The translations under genes were made by a program, and so were the position numbers. The notes under the pieces were generated by a model that saw only the letters and a program-made list of their open reading frames with translations, was not told the origin of the DNA and did no database searches. Shown here one piece after another: positions 54,015-64,000 of a stretch of DNA of 64,000 bases (its first letter is position 1; the number at the start of each line of letters is the position of its first letter). Location: assembly GCA_026261815.1 (NCBI GenBank), contig JAMPIT010000894.1:50999147-51063146 (forward strand), read 5' to 3'. This DNA is from Monarcha castaneiventris obscurior. Its lineage: Eukaryota > Chordata > Aves > Passeriformes > Monarchidae.

Positions 54015-54560
54015 TTAGTCATTTGTGTGTTTACAACACAGTTCGTGCTGCTTGAACGTAGTTCCTCTGACTTGATGAAGTGTATACAGAACACCATTGT
54101 GATTTTTCTGCAGAACACGAGCTGGGATCGAGGAAATGCAAATACCACATCCTGCTGCAAGATCCAGATTCACAGAGTACTGTGGTAGCTGAATTGTTCG
54201 AAAAGACATATGGCATCCCAAGTGTAACAGATAGTTGAATCTCAAGGGGGAACCATTGTTCATTCATCTGGACCAAGTGACATTCTTTATGCAAGAATAA
54301 TTCCTGATTAAAGGGTGAGTTTTAATGGAAACTAATTAGGCAACCTCTTTAGCCTGGGCATAATGATCAAATGAGCTGTCACACAGTACCTGATACAATG
54401 ATCTCACTTGGTACAAGATTTTATTCCTTAGCAATTACACTCCCACGTTGCACTGCATGTGTTTATTGCCTGGAGCACACATGTCAAATTAAAGAGCAGC
54501 TTATGCACCTGATATTTAATTATTGCCTAGCACTACAGACAACCGGGAAATGTCAAAGCT
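54015..54560. promoter_or_regulatory. Candidate conserved non-coding block with POU octamer
   Basis: The block includes a perfect octamer ATGCAAAT at 54136-54143. It also has AACTAATTAGG and CATAATGATCAAATGAG, and several retained CpGs. On the minus strand two overlapping frames of 82 and 87 codons cover 54015-54294; their translations are unfamiliar and lack a clear splice context. I lean to a distal regulatory element rather than an exon. Conservation is untested. Confidence 0.27.
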
Positions 54561-56559
54561 AGCAGTCCTGCACTGGAGCAACTAAAACGGATATCTTCTC
54601 TGGCAAAGAAAAAAATAGAGATAAAATATGTATGGATGATTCACTTGTCTTACAATTCACAGTTACAAAAAATGGCCTCCCAAATCTTAAATAATTTACC
54701 ATCGTGCTCAATGCAGAGAAAACTCCCTGAGCAGAAGGGCACGTGAAACAGGTTCATCAGCTCACACAATTATTTGTATTAGAGACATTTTTGCATGATT
54801 AGAGTGTTTACAAGAATACGTTGAAATTTGAGCTGGTTTATATCAACTTCAAACACCGAAGGGATCATTTATTTATTCAGGTATGGACTAATTCACAGGT
54901 GTTAAAAGAAACATTCATTTCTACAACTCTGTTATCCTGCAGTTAACTTAAAATCATCCTTAGCTTACTGGAAATTTTCCTAAATTCCTTCATAGTCAAA
55001 TCACCTCCTTAATCCTAGATGTAATAAAGCTGAAATGAAAAGCCAGCAATACTAAAAGAGATGTAAGCAAAAGGTTTCCAGCAAATTGAGACAAGCTAAT
55101 CTAAAAAGAAAGTTTTATGGCTCCTACAGAGGTGCTGACAATAAGGTGAGGAAAAATCCATACCGCCCCAAGTTTTGAGCACAATTTTTAATAAAGAAAA
55201 AATGTGCACAATACAAGAGAGTTTCTCTTAGTCATTGATCTGTAATGGAACACCCAAATAGAGACACGATGGTATCCTGTGGCTAAGAAAGTTGTGTGTG
55301 TGTGTATCTTGGACCATTCTACTCCAAATAAATGAATCTAATTACCCGTAGTCTTAATTGCACAGTCTAATACTAAAAAGGCTTAATAAGAGTGCTTTTG
55401 TATTTACAAAACTGCACAGCTTGTGAAAGAACCCTCAAAACATTTGGCAGGAATCCCAGCCGAGGTATGACTGACTGGAACCTCTAATGACTACAACATG
55501 TAAACAAGTGTTTTGTTTCGACTGATAATCATTAACTTCCAGTGTCAGACTTATCCCACAAGGTTTTGTTCACTCCTTCACCAGGCTGCTTTACAAAGGC
55601 ATCTGGTGCTAAGGGAAAGGGCAAGGGGGGGGAGGCGGAAAGTGCAGAGTGCTATACAGTGTTGTCACTCTTAAACTAAAGTGGCAGTAGGCAAATGAAA
55701 GGGTCATGAGGTAAATGCTTCTAACAAGGAGCAAGCTGCTGTGATAATTCCCACCATTCTTTGATGGTCCCTCTTACTGTGTGACTTAGTGACATAACGT
55801 GCTAGACCTCCTGGTTATTTTATTGTATTTTTTAATGAAGAAAGGTAATTTGAAACAGAGCCTCTCTGAATTATTGTTTCATGCCGCTGTAGCTTTCAAA
55901 ATTAAACATGTGAAAAAAAGGAAAAAAAAAAAGAAAATGGAAATTTGGGTTCTCTTACTACTGTACTACTGGAACCATCTGCCTCTAAGTGTTGTATTAA
56001 AATAAGAGACAGAGGAGCAGTTGAATACAAGTCCTATAAGGACAAATATGGTTGCGCACATACCAGAAGGGAAGCATGTCAGAAATGACACAAACTGCCC
56101 TGGCTAGCTAAGCAACAGTCATTTTAGAAGTGAATTTCAAAAGTACAGATCCTCAGCTAGATCAACTCTACTAAAATGCAGACACCATGGAGAAGCCTAC
56201 CCAGATTCCTCATCTTGCATTTACTTTATTATTAAAGTACATCCCATTCAAATAATTTTATGTAAAAACAGTGAATAAGCTGTAAAAAATTATTTCCATT
56301 ATGTATAGCATTTAGTAAAACTTTGCAGTCTATAAACAAAACACTGAATAGCCCATATTTACATTCTCAACCCTTTCTTAGCCTGAGAAGGGCAGCTAAT
56401 TTGGTAATTTTTTAACCACACGGCTGTAGATAGTCGGTGGTTTCCAAAACAGCAGTCTGCCTAGCTAATACTTCTGTGGCTACCTGTGAGTAAAAGGTCA
56501 TTTGTAACATCCATTTAACCATCGATACCACGGAGACTCCTTTCAAAGGTTTACACTTA

Positions 56560-57000
56560 TTGCATGCCCTGCTAGGACGCTGCCTGTGAAACAAGCATTT
56601 CCTGCTCAGCTCTAGCAGAGCACGGCGGCGCACAGCTCTCACCACTGCACGAAGGAATTTATGCGTGCAACTCTCCAGCAGCTCTGATATATAACCCTGC
56701 AGAACCAGGTAGGAGCTGTGAAGCAAACCCGGCTAAATTTATTTAAAAGACACTTGGCAGAGCAAGTTTGCAATTGTTTAATTTTCATTATAACTGCTGC
56801 CTCACGAGATAATGAGCCCTCATAACAGTGTTTTATATAAAAAGCACATTATGGCTTTACGCAGCACACACAAATGGCCAGTGATTATTAACAATGTTAA
56901 AATGTCAGTAGAACCAAGCCAGCAGAAAGGCATAGATTTAGATGCCATAAAAGCTGCAAATGACTGTTACATTGTTTTAAGGAAGCATCTTTAAAAGGCT
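56560..57000. promoter_or_regulatory. Candidate conserved non-coding block
   Basis: This starts with a CpG-bearing patch (AGCACGGCGGCGCACAGC near 56619). It continues into a homeobox-type stretch with CATTATAAC, GAGATAATGAGC, GATTATTAAC and CCATAAAAG cores. It is repeat-free and has the texture of a vertebrate developmental enhancer. A minus-strand frame of 104 codons overlaps the CpG patch (56412-56726) but resembles no known protein. No nearby gene can be named. Confidence 0.3.
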
Positions 57001-57317
57001 CTTACAAACAGAGAAAAAGAAATATTTGTTACACGGAATAGAAATTTATGATGAAATGTCAATCAAATTTGACTTCACGACAAGCATTAGGCACAAGAAG
57101 CAGCTAAGCTCATCACTGCTGCCACTAGTACTTTCAGTTTTAGGATTAGAGACAAAACGCTCTATAAATAATTTTTTATTTTACCTTCAGCTTGAATTTT
57201 TTTTCCCTTGTCATTCCAGGATTTCAGTGTTTTGGAATGCTTTAAGAAAACATTCTCACAAAGTAAAACTTCAGAGAGTCCAAATCTGCACATTTGCCAC
57301 TGATTTACAGTCAGGGG

Positions 57318-57335
57318 AAAAAAAAAAAAAAAAAA
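57318..57335. repeat. A18 homopolymer
   Basis: A simple A run with no recognisable element around it. Confidence 0.85.
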
Positions 57336-58439
57336 GTCCAACATTTAAATGAAAGTCTACTAAAGAGTAAAAGGTCTAGACAGGACAATCACTATCTAAA
57401 TTATAACAAATATTTTAGAGGCTTTTAGCCTCAAAATGTCATTCACAGCATCATCTCAGATACAAGTGGGTCTTATTCCCATTCACTGAGGGGAAAATTA
57501 GTGTGGTAAAAAGTCTGTTTCACAAAGGATAGATGTTTGGCTGCTGTTGGTTATTTACATCAATTCTCCGAAGTTATTCACACAAATTTGAAATTATTAA
57601 ACTCAGTAGGGTCTGTTTAGGTTGGTTTTATTTTTAAATTAGAAAGAAAGAAGAATTGGGGGGCTGGGTCTTAGGGGCATTTTGTTATTTGCTTTGGGTT
57701 TGGATTTTTTAGGGGGGCAGTTTTGCTTGTTTGTGTTTTTTAAGTTACCAGTACCTAGCAAAGAATACAGCATCATCTAGGATTTGTCAGAAGAATTACT
57801 TTGTTTTTCTCCATGTAACACCAAAGCTCCACAAATGCATGTAAGTTAAATCATTTTCAATTTTAGCTTGTTCGGTTGCCAGGCCACATGCTGCATTTCA
57901 TTTCATACATTAACAAAAGGTGTTCAAGAGCAAATGAGTTGTGAATTTCAATGTTTTCCCCACTAAAGATATGCTTCTATAAATATAAACCTTCAACCTC
58001 TTTATTAAATGTGAACATAAACAGAAATATTAAATCAAGTATTTTAGAATTAATTTATGTAATCTATTGCCAATAATATTCTTTTTACATTTCTGAATAT
58101 TATTATTTTATCTTACACAGACAGTAGCTTTTTCAAATGTGATATTCAATAAATATTTGTACATCCCTCTCACTAACCACAGGCCTAATTTCTTCTCCTC
58201 AGTTATTATAAACCAAATACTTTAGAAACTGATTTAGATAGCTCAAAGAATAAATTGGTATGTCTGTATAATTAATATAATATAGATTTTTGAACCAGAT
58301 AGACAGGAGATATTTCAAACATGACTCTAAAATATTAATATTTCATTGCTTTCGTTGGGCACTCAATTGTGAGCTGAGTTTAAGGCAATAAATTAGTCTT
58401 CCTTAAACACGCATTAGATAGATATTGTTTCTCTAAAGT

Positions 58440-58600
58440 TGGAAATCTATCATTTGTCTCCAGTCAGCTTTAACACTTAGCAGGTCTGTAATAAAAACAC
58501 ACACAAGCAACAGAAGCCTGAACATTAGCAGAGATGCTAAGAGGGCTATTAATTAAGCCACGTTAGTACAATGTGATCAAAAACGAGGCATCAGTATCCT
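58440..58600. promoter_or_regulatory. Candidate conserved non-coding block
   Basis: Repeat-free sequence with TTAATTAA inside a GGCT...AGCC frame (58544-58559), GTAATAAAA and an isolated CpG pair. It has an enhancer-like texture only; conservation is unknown. Confidence 0.17.
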
Positions 58601-58630
58601 TAGGGCAAAAACACATTTCAGGTCAAACTT

Positions 58631-58700
58631 TACACACATGCACACACACACACACGTGTATGCATACATATATATGTATATATAAAAACATATACACACC
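58631..58700. repeat. Compound CA / TA microsatellite
   Basis: A (CA)n stretch passes into GTGTATGCATACATATATATGT and then TATA/CACA remnants. It is an alternating purine-pyrimidine tract of about 70 bases. Confidence 0.9.
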
Positions 58701-58776
58701 AACAGACCAACAGGCACACTAAAAGAAGTATATACCAGACAGACCCTTCCTTCATGCTAAGTATTTAAAAAGAAAG

Positions 58777-58796
58777 AAAAAAAAAAAAAAAAAAAA
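58777..58796. repeat. A20 homopolymer
   Basis: A 20-base A run preceded by AAAAAGAAAG. No element body is recognised. Confidence 0.85.
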
Positions 58797-61549
58797 GCAT
58801 CAAAGTAACTATTTGCACTGGCTGCTTCATTTATTTGCACTGTGAATTATTTGGGATCAGATTTTAAAGCTCCTTTGGTTTTTGATCTGTTCAAAGCCCT
58901 AACCATTGTCTCACACTGTATATACTGATGGCCTGGCACCACCCGATGGCAGCCACCAGAAATGCAGATGGAAGTTCTTCCAGATGCAAGGAGAGAAATT
59001 AGCAACACCTAAATATACTAGAGAAAAGAAGCAGTGAGTATTTTCCCAAGAATAGTCAACAGGTATTTGTTCAAAACTAGCTGGCTTCTCTTAAAAGTGT
59101 ATTAAATTGGTTCAACAAGCGTGATTCTTGCAAACAGCTTAGTGCTGTCCAAAATCCATTGCAAAGCAAATTGGTTAGTGAATGCTGTATTTGTATTTTT
59201 TTTTAAATACCATTAAATAATCACAGATCTTATGATATAAAAGCTCATAACCAGATGGGAATTACTGTTGGGACTTCTGTGACAGGAAAGTTGACCTAGT
59301 GTTTGTAACTACAGAGTAAAGGGTAAAAGTTAATTAATTCTAGCAAGTAGGGAAAGAGAAGTAGGTGGCTTCAAAGCAGACAAGGAAAAAAAATCTTTAG
59401 TGATTTCTTAGCCACAGAAAATGTTATTAAATCCTTACTTGGTCCATGATATACACTATGGATCATTTAAAAAAAAAACACCAAACCCCCTCCCCCTGCA
59501 AAAAAGCCCTATACACCCACTCCTCAATCAAATGTAAGAAGGTAAACAATTCCTATGGCTCCTCCATTCCTCAGACAGGATAACAAACATGACTGCAGTA
59601 TCAGGAATGCTGGCCATTCCCAAAGAGGTAAAGTCACAACTTCATCCCCAGACATCTTACTCAGTCACAGCCTTTGTGCAACTCCAAATTAGATTTCCAG
59701 CACACAGAATTACAACAAAATGTAAAGGCAATTAAAGAAGCCCAAAAAGTTTGCTCAAAAATCCTTGGAAACAACTGAGAGTCTTTTTCTCAGAAAAGCT
59801 TCTGCTCAGTATTGCAAGTTTAACTCTAAGCTGTCTTATGCTCTGGTGCATAGTTTGTTCTTCATTGCCTTCCTTATGAAGGTTGAGCTTTATCAAGTGT
59901 GAAAATAATTTCCTGCTGCTCCCAGAAAACAATAAAAGAAGGAAAACAGCATTTAGGCTTATACTTTTTTTTAAACATACACATAGTAAACTTGAAAAAG
60001 ATGAACTGGTGAGGCATATTCTTTAATTGACTGATTTCTTTACTGCAGGCTTTGCATGAAACTGACTGTAACAAGCATCTCTAAATTGAAGACCTCCTGG
60101 ATCTCACAAACTTGACCACAACTCCCCATAAGGAGAGTGTTTTGCAACAGAATTCAGAAAACCACAAAACACCTGTGTTCATGAGAGTAGCATTTGTATT
60201 TCTAGAAAAGCTTCCTTAGGAAAGAATCAGTTTTCTTCAACAGATTGAGACACAAACAATGCTCCAGAATGAGCAGATCTTCCTACATGTCCTTTATAGA
60301 TAGAATGGTGGTGCACAGGGATCTAATACTTCCTCTGGATGAAATGGCACATCTGAAGCATCTCGTGTCTTACTCACAGAAACATCTTTTCTCTCTTTTC
60401 TTTATTCTCTAGGTAATAACCACGCAAATGACAGAGGTTCATAGGATTCACTGAGAAAAATGAAAAAGACACAGAATATGTTCTTGCTATGGTGGATTTT
60501 AACTCAGAAGACATTATTTGACAGAAATTCCACAGCTTCAAAAGGAAAAGAAAACTAAACAGCAACAGCAAAGCTTGCAGCACTAAATATAATAGTACAA
60601 TTTATATGTTATTTTCACAAGGATAAGCTGTTTTCTAAGGACAAGACAAAATAATCAACTCTATAGAAGCAGCTTGAGTAGTCTAAATATGTCCCAGTTA
60701 AAATTTTTAATGAAGCTGCAGAGTGAATGCAAATCTACAAGTCCCAGAGCTGGTGTAGCACCACGTAATTTCTAAGTAACAGTGCCTGAGAAGTCCCCTA
60801 GCAGCACACCGCAGCTCCTGCGGAGGAGCCGAGTACCCTTGTAACACATTAGTGGTCTACACAGCAGCATTCAGTCAGTCCCTTTAATCTGAGGAGTGCC
60901 TTTTTTACTTTGTGAGGAATCTAACTCTACTGGGGGCATTTGAACTGGAGGCCTTGGGATCCAAAAACAGCAGCATTACCAACGCCAGTGAAGGCAAACC
61001 TCCAGTACCTTTTAGCAGGAGTCTTGAGAGGCTTGTAAAAAGAGTGAGTCTCTCTCCCTTGCAGGGATAGCAGTTATGAAGGATAAACCACTCAGCCAGG
61101 TTTAACAGAAACAAATAGGGCAGGGAGGGGGGTGGGGGAAAATCCCACACAGGAAAAAGGGATGCTAAATTATAGAGGAACAGTAGCACATATGTTGTAT
61201 TCATTCCAGGTCAGAGTTCACAAGGATTTAAATCCTGGCAGAGCCTGAGTGCTTTCAGCTACCATCGGGCCAAATCCTCCTGTCTTTCATGTTTCCTTAA
61301 AAAACAGCAAAACTGCCAGGGGCTCCCGAATTATTTTTCCCCACTTAGAAGAATAGCTGGAGTGCTAAAATGAGAGGAGGACATGACAGAACTATTCTGG
61401 CTTACTGACAGAGGTTTCTTGGCGCATCTTCTCCCCCTTAAAGAAGCAGGAGTCAGATGCATCATAGAACAGGCCAACAGGAGAACAAACATTTCTCGCA
61501 AAAACTCGAGGCAAAAGATGACTTGTTTTCCTGCTTGATGGGAGGACAG

Positions 61550-61644
61550 CTTCCCCAGCTGCTGGAAGAATTGGAGAGCTTGTACACTCCTTCCCTGGAA
61601 AGAGCTGTCCCTTCCCCCACCTTCCTGCTGCTGTCCTGTTCCAG
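61550..61644 (+). other. Exon-like 95-nt segment, plus strand, unsupported
   Basis: The segment is bounded on the left by GGACAG after a partly pyrimidine-rich stretch and on the right by a strong donor-like TTCCAG/GTGAGA. One frame is open throughout and reads as a Leu-rich peptide (LPQLLEELESLYTPSLERA and onward). I do not recognise it. The acceptor is mediocre because purines interrupt the pyrimidine tract. It may be a lncRNA exon or chance. Confidence 0.15.
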
Positions 61645-62609
61645 GTGAGATCAGCAGCTCTGAACTCCAGCACACCGAGCTGACGGGAAAGCTGAAAGGC
61701 TTTCCTGGGGTTTTTGGCTCACGACCTCTAACTTTTTGGGATGATGCCAAAGTACAGCTCTTTCTGTGCGTGTTGGCTCAGCAGCCCTAACAGGGTGAAC
61801 TAGAGCCCAGGCCTCTAAAGGACAATTACTCATTTATGCACAATGAACCTACAAGCTTATAACAACCAGGACAAATACAGCACTTCAGGGTCAGACTCTG
61901 CTTTTGGGTAAACACCAGGCGAGTAACACAGAGTGCATGTCATTTAGATGGTTTTGAGCAAGTCCACAAAAAGCACGTGCTTGCACAGAGAAGGGAGCTT
62001 TACCCCCACTTGACACAGCACAGCGAATGTGGCTCTGTTGTGCTCTGTTTCTGCATGGAATTTGTTGCATCAAAAGGGAGAAATTTTCACTACCAGCCAG
62101 AGCTCTCCAAGAAACACCCTGGTCCAGAGAACAGGGTTCATGCACTGACAGACAGCCCAATGGCTCCTCTAAACCCCTCTGAAAAAGCTGCACAATAAAT
62201 AGGGAGCCCTTGGACCCAACATTTATGTAGTAATATAAAATATTAACTCCAGCCAGGGTGTAGAGCCTTTGCCAAAGCTTGATTGGTATTAGGTGATTTT
62301 GGCACTGTTACTTACAAAGACTTCAATGGAAACCTGGGTGACTGAAAATCAAATGTAAAAAAATTATATAGACTAGAATCTACCTTCAAGTCCTTGTGCA
62401 GCAGAAGAGGTCAACCACGTAGCTGCTATTCTAAAGCTAAGGAGATATAGTTAAGAACAGCTTGAAAGATTTAAATAAAGAAAATAATGTTACAGAAGAT
62501 ACCATGAAACCTCACCTGGATAGCAGCTTATTCTGAAAAGCAAAATCAAAGAAGGGAAAAAACGTCAGTGGACACGGGAAACCAAGGAAAAAATATGTAG
62601 CTGTCATTT

Positions 62610-63010
62610 CAGTTAATTTCTGTGTTCGTTATTCATTAAGTCTTTTGTCTACATCTACTGATAAAAGGCTTTAATCTCTATACTCAATTCCAAAACTCTG
62701 TGAATGACAATTTAAGGCATTTTATTTACCCCATATTTTTAAAGATGCGGTAATTAAAATAATCTGTTTTACACTTATTAAAAATAAATTATTGCATATT
62801 TTAATGTTTTTCCTCCCTGCAACTTTTTCTTAATTAGTTATTTAAACTGCGTTGAAAATCCCAAGCCAATACATTTCAATATTCATTTTTCTATTTTAAT
62901 TTTTCAAACAAGAAGAAAAGTTTCCCTCTTTAAGCTGAAAATTCAATTTAAAAAGCAGATTAAATACTCATTGGTGTTATTTTACATCGTTCACAGAGAG
63001 CTTTTTTTTC
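62610..63010. promoter_or_regulatory. Candidate conserved AT-rich block
   Basis: About 400 bases dense in TTAATTAG, TAATTAAAATAAT and GATTAAAT cores with isolated CpGs (GATGCGGTAATT, ACTGCGTTG). There are no repeats and few long homopolymers. It resembles AT-rich vertebrate enhancers; this is inference from texture alone. Confidence 0.2.
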
Positions 63011-63943
63011 TTCAATATTTATTAATGACGACATTCTTGCATGTACACATTATCTTACATCTATTAACATCTTTCATCTGAAAGGAACTTGGAGAGCTCT
63101 AACAAACAGACACTTTTGTAACTACGATGAGGGACTCATTCACTATTCGAACCCAAACCTCCCTGGAACAGAAATCCTTCAACTCTTTAAAGGTCTACAG
63201 CAACGCTGTGAGAAGAAGCAAAGAGCACCTTAGTGAACATCAGTAGAATTTAGTGCAACATAGACCCATCCCCTCTTGCTCCCATGGAATCTCACCATAA
63301 AATTCATAAGGTAAATAAATCAACCACTGAGGCTGATTGGCAAAGTGTAATTACTTCTGTTGGACTCTAAGATATCAGGCCTTTTATTCCTAAATAAAGG
63401 AATAGTAAACTGCATATTCCCAAATTAGAAGTGGCTACACATACTTTACATAATTTATTGGCACCTATCTTCAATCATGTTGCTGTTTTACTCTCTAAAG
63501 AGCATTGGATTACTTCAGTATTAACAAAGAATAACCAAAAATATAACCAAAATCTGGGTGCCATATCAGCCCAGACCCTCAGCAGATGTCAGCAGGTTCT
63601 AGGTGTATGCCATGGCCACACAGCAATGCTAGAGAGGAGGCTTCCCAAGGATACAAGTACAAATGTACATGGTTTAAATTTAATTGTAATTACAGATTTT
63701 GTGAAAACAGAGCTTCAGGGGAAGACAGAGGCTTAAAATCAGCTCGGTTGGAACCGAAGCCATCATTACGCAGTGGGGAATGGTACAAAGGATGAACTCA
63801 GGAAGCTTATGCAGAAAGTGACTGAGTTTAAAGGGTCCCTCTACATTTAAAAAACTAAAATAATTTTGCTCTTTGACTTTCTGTGTTTTTCCACCATGAC
63901 ATAGCATAAACTAACTTATTCCAAAGTGAGACACACATTATAC

Positions 63944-64000
63944 TGTGTTTGGCTGGGAAAGAGTTAATTTTCTTACACGTCTAGGCACAAATGTTGAATG
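63944..64000 (+). mobile_element. 5' start of an avian ERV LTR, cut by the window edge
   Basis: TGTGTTTGGCTGGGAAAGAG followed by TTAATTTTCTTAC matches the characteristic start of a common bird ERV LTR, the same family as the partial copy at 14886. The text after about 63980 drifts from that pattern, so either the copy is diverged or truncated, or it continues beyond the window. Confidence 0.58.

Larger units (their letters stand above)
47776..63943. other. Non-coding stretch with several regulatory-looking blocks
   Basis: No complete gene is visible. Just right of the CR1, 47.88-48.18 kb is GC-richer and of unknown origin, with overlapping frames of up to 115 codons that match nothing I know. 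The longest frame in the window (164 codons, 49638-50132, plus) starts in a T-rich run and has no recognisable domain. Candidate regulatory blocks lie at 54.0-54.6, 56.5-57.0, 58.4-58.6 and 62.6-63.0 kb. Simple repeats are listed separately. Confidence 0.5.

Noticed and set aside
58631..58700. Possible Z-DNA regulatory element
   Set aside because: The alternating CA/TA tract is adequately explained as an ordinary microsatellite.
61331..61750. 139-codon minus-strand frame
   Set aside because: GC-richer patch makes long frames likely; Ser-rich, no family, overlaps other frames on both strands.
1..64000. CRISPR arrays, tRNA/rRNA genes, bacterial operons, phage modules
   Set aside because: No regularly spaced repeats, no cloverleaf or rRNA-like sequence noticed, and no dense coding; the composition and repeats are those of an avian genome.

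Overview
This window looks like non-coding DNA from a bird, quite possibly a songbird. The evidence is the repeats. There are three CR1 LINE fragments, one of which ends in the typical CR1 terminus (ATTCTATGA). There are also three LTR pieces that resemble avian endogenous retrovirus LTRs. The rest is AT-rich, CpG-poor, repeat-sparse sequence with microsatellites and A/T homopolymers. These identifications come from sequence patterns I recognise; no database search was possible. I could not identify the chromosome or the nearest gene.

Layout: 1-7.6 kb is anonymous AT-rich sequence. A probable solo LTR lies at 7628-7990 with a 4-bp GACT target duplication. 8-14.9 kb is anonymous, with a CpG-bearing hairpin near 9.08 kb and a segment open on both strands at 13.3-13.66 kb. 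A partial LTR of a second family follows at 14.89-15.22 kb. An antisense CR1 lies at 17.54-17.86 kb, followed by a (TA)24 microsatellite and a perfect CRE-type palindrome at 18.6 kb. A sense CR1 3' end is at 23.44-23.66 kb. A 75-nt exon-like segment on the minus strand (32678-32752) is the best coding candidate. An antisense CR1 of about 1 kb is at 46.81-47.78 kb. Between 54 and 63 kb are several stretches with the look of conserved regulatory DNA. The window ends inside another LTR of the second family.

No complete gene, rRNA, tRNA, CRISPR array or bacterial-type operon was found. The longest open frame is 164 codons, and none of the translated frames resembles a protein family I recognise. 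The window is best read as a gene desert or as the interior of very large introns. The exon-like segment slightly favours an intronic reading on the minus strand. I did not find a convincing new biological system. The items most worth checking are the exon candidate and the putative conserved elements, and both need cross-species alignment or transcript data.
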